Of a stretch of 7,661 nt of DNA, positions 7,405 through 7,661 are shown piece by piece (the stretch's first letter is position 1; every line of letters starts with the position of its first letter). Origin of the DNA: Actinomycetota bacterium (lineage in GTDB: Bacteria > Actinomycetota > Actinomycetes > Actinomycetales > Angustibacteraceae); the NCBI GenBank assembly GCA_014377795.1, contig JACMOY010000205.1:1-7661 (forward strand). Direction: 5' to 3'. The notes under the pieces were generated by a model. The model was not told the DNA's origin, did no database searches, and saw only the letters and a program-made list of their open reading frames with translations. Both the position numbers and the translations under genes were made by a program.

Positions 7405-7435
7405 GGAACACAGGCGTGGTCGATGGTGTTAGTCT
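7405..7435 (+). promoter_or_regulatory. Promoter-like region downstream of thrB (ECF-like and TANNNT elements)
   Basis: Eight bases after the thrB stop, GGAAC (7405-7409) is followed after exactly 18 nt by GTT (7428-7430), the shape of SigR/SigH-type ECF sigma promoters (GGAAT/C-N18-GTT). Overlapping it, TAGTCT (7430-7435) fits the housekeeping -10 pattern TANNNT. The gene served would lie beyond the window; rho is the usual neighbour in actinobacteria. No terminator separates thrB from this region, so read-through is also possible. Sequence pattern only. Confidence 0.4.
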
Positions 7436-7661
7436 CAGCGAGCGCGCAGGTTCAGCAGGGTGCTTCAGATGCCCAGCAGCCGCGCACGCACCGCCACATT
7501 CGGCCCGGGGGCCAGCACGACCCGGGCGGGGGCCAGCCCGACCACTTGCAGTCGTCCCACGACCGCGGTCGAGCCCTCCCCAACCAGCGTGGCAGCCCAC
7601 GCCTCGGCACGTCGTGCCAGGCGTCGACCCCGCCCCGGCCATTGTTGCCGCGGCGCGACGA
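7436..7661 (+). other. C-rich probable 5' leader of the next gene (likely rho), cut by window end
   Basis: About 225 nt with no convincing gene. All three + frames stay open from their first possible starts (ATG 7423 and ATG 7469) to the end, but third-position GC is lower than in the real genes, there is no good ribosome site, and no protein family is recognisable. By hand count of 7461-7660, C is about 44% and G about 31-32%. C-over-G, weakly structured RNA is what Rho binds (rut-like sites), so if rho follows, this could be an autoregulatory leader. That is inference from synteny and composition. Confidence 0.4.
7507..7543 (+). repeat. Imperfect direct repeat, 21-bp period
   Basis: GGGGGCCAGCACGACC (7507-7522) recurs as GGGGGCCAGCCCGACC (7528-7543), 15 of 16 bases identical, start to start 21 bp. 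It lies in the C-rich leader after thrB. The period is a multiple of three, so an undetected coding sequence cannot be excluded, but codon use does not support one. It may be a duplicated protein- or Rho-binding segment, or slippage. Confidence 0.6.

Noticed and set aside
5912..7642. 576-codon open frame on the minus strand across thrC, thrB and the leader
   Set aside because: It mirrors real genes with clear motifs and is low-complexity (Arg/Gly/Pro-rich) with no recognisable domain.
7423..7661. Possible coding frames from ATG 7423 or ATG 7469 running off the window
   Set aside because: ATG 7423 lies inside the promoter-like region; both frames have weaker third-position GC than the neighbours, no good ribosome site and no recognisable Rho N terminus. 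Not excluded without downstream sequence.
1..7661. Undescribed defence, mobile or secondary-metabolite system
   Set aside because: Every substantial gene belongs to a known housekeeping family in a familiar actinobacterial order; there are no transposase, integrase, CRISPR or foreign-composition signs.

Overview
The window is about 7.7 kb of very GC-rich DNA. Codon third positions are almost all G or C, and GTG starts are common. Gene order, protein motifs and the lack of an encoded CCA on the tRNA all point to an actinobacterium (class Actinomycetes). I cannot name a genus from the sequence alone. This is a core biosynthetic locus. I see no mobile element, CRISPR array, phage gene, toxin or defence system.

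Layout, all on the + strand: a tRNA-Arg with anticodon CCG (64-135) behind its own promoter; a stand-alone CheY-like receiver protein (323-760, possibly from 251); argS, arginyl-tRNA synthetase (818-2479); lysA, diaminopimelate decarboxylase (2479-3897); hom, homoserine dehydrogenase with a C-terminal ACT domain (3988-5313); thrC, threonine synthase (5316-6401); thrB, homoserine kinase (6401-7396); and a C-rich, probably untranslated leader (about 7436-7661) behind a promoter-like region. In related actinobacteria the next gene is usually rho. No rho coding sequence is visible before the window ends.

How the genes work together: tRNA-Arg(CCG) and ArgS are substrate and enzyme of arginine charging. 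LysA performs the last step of lysine synthesis. Hom, ThrB and ThrC carry the aspartate pathway from aspartate semialdehyde through homoserine and phosphohomoserine to threonine; Hom also supplies methionine precursors. ArgS/LysA and ThrC/ThrB overlap by one base at stop/start codons (TAGTG and TGATG), and Hom and ThrC are 2 nt apart, so tight translational coupling is likely. The receiver gene and argS each have a TANNNT -10-like hexamer 6-7 nt before the chosen start, which suggests leaderless transcripts.

The points most worth a second look are a His at a normally Asp active-site position of Hom (H207), a small palindrome upstream of the receiver gene, and the end region, which has a GGAAC-N18-GTT (ECF-sigma-like) motif overlapping a TAGTCT hexamer, followed by a C-rich leader with a 21-bp-period repeat.
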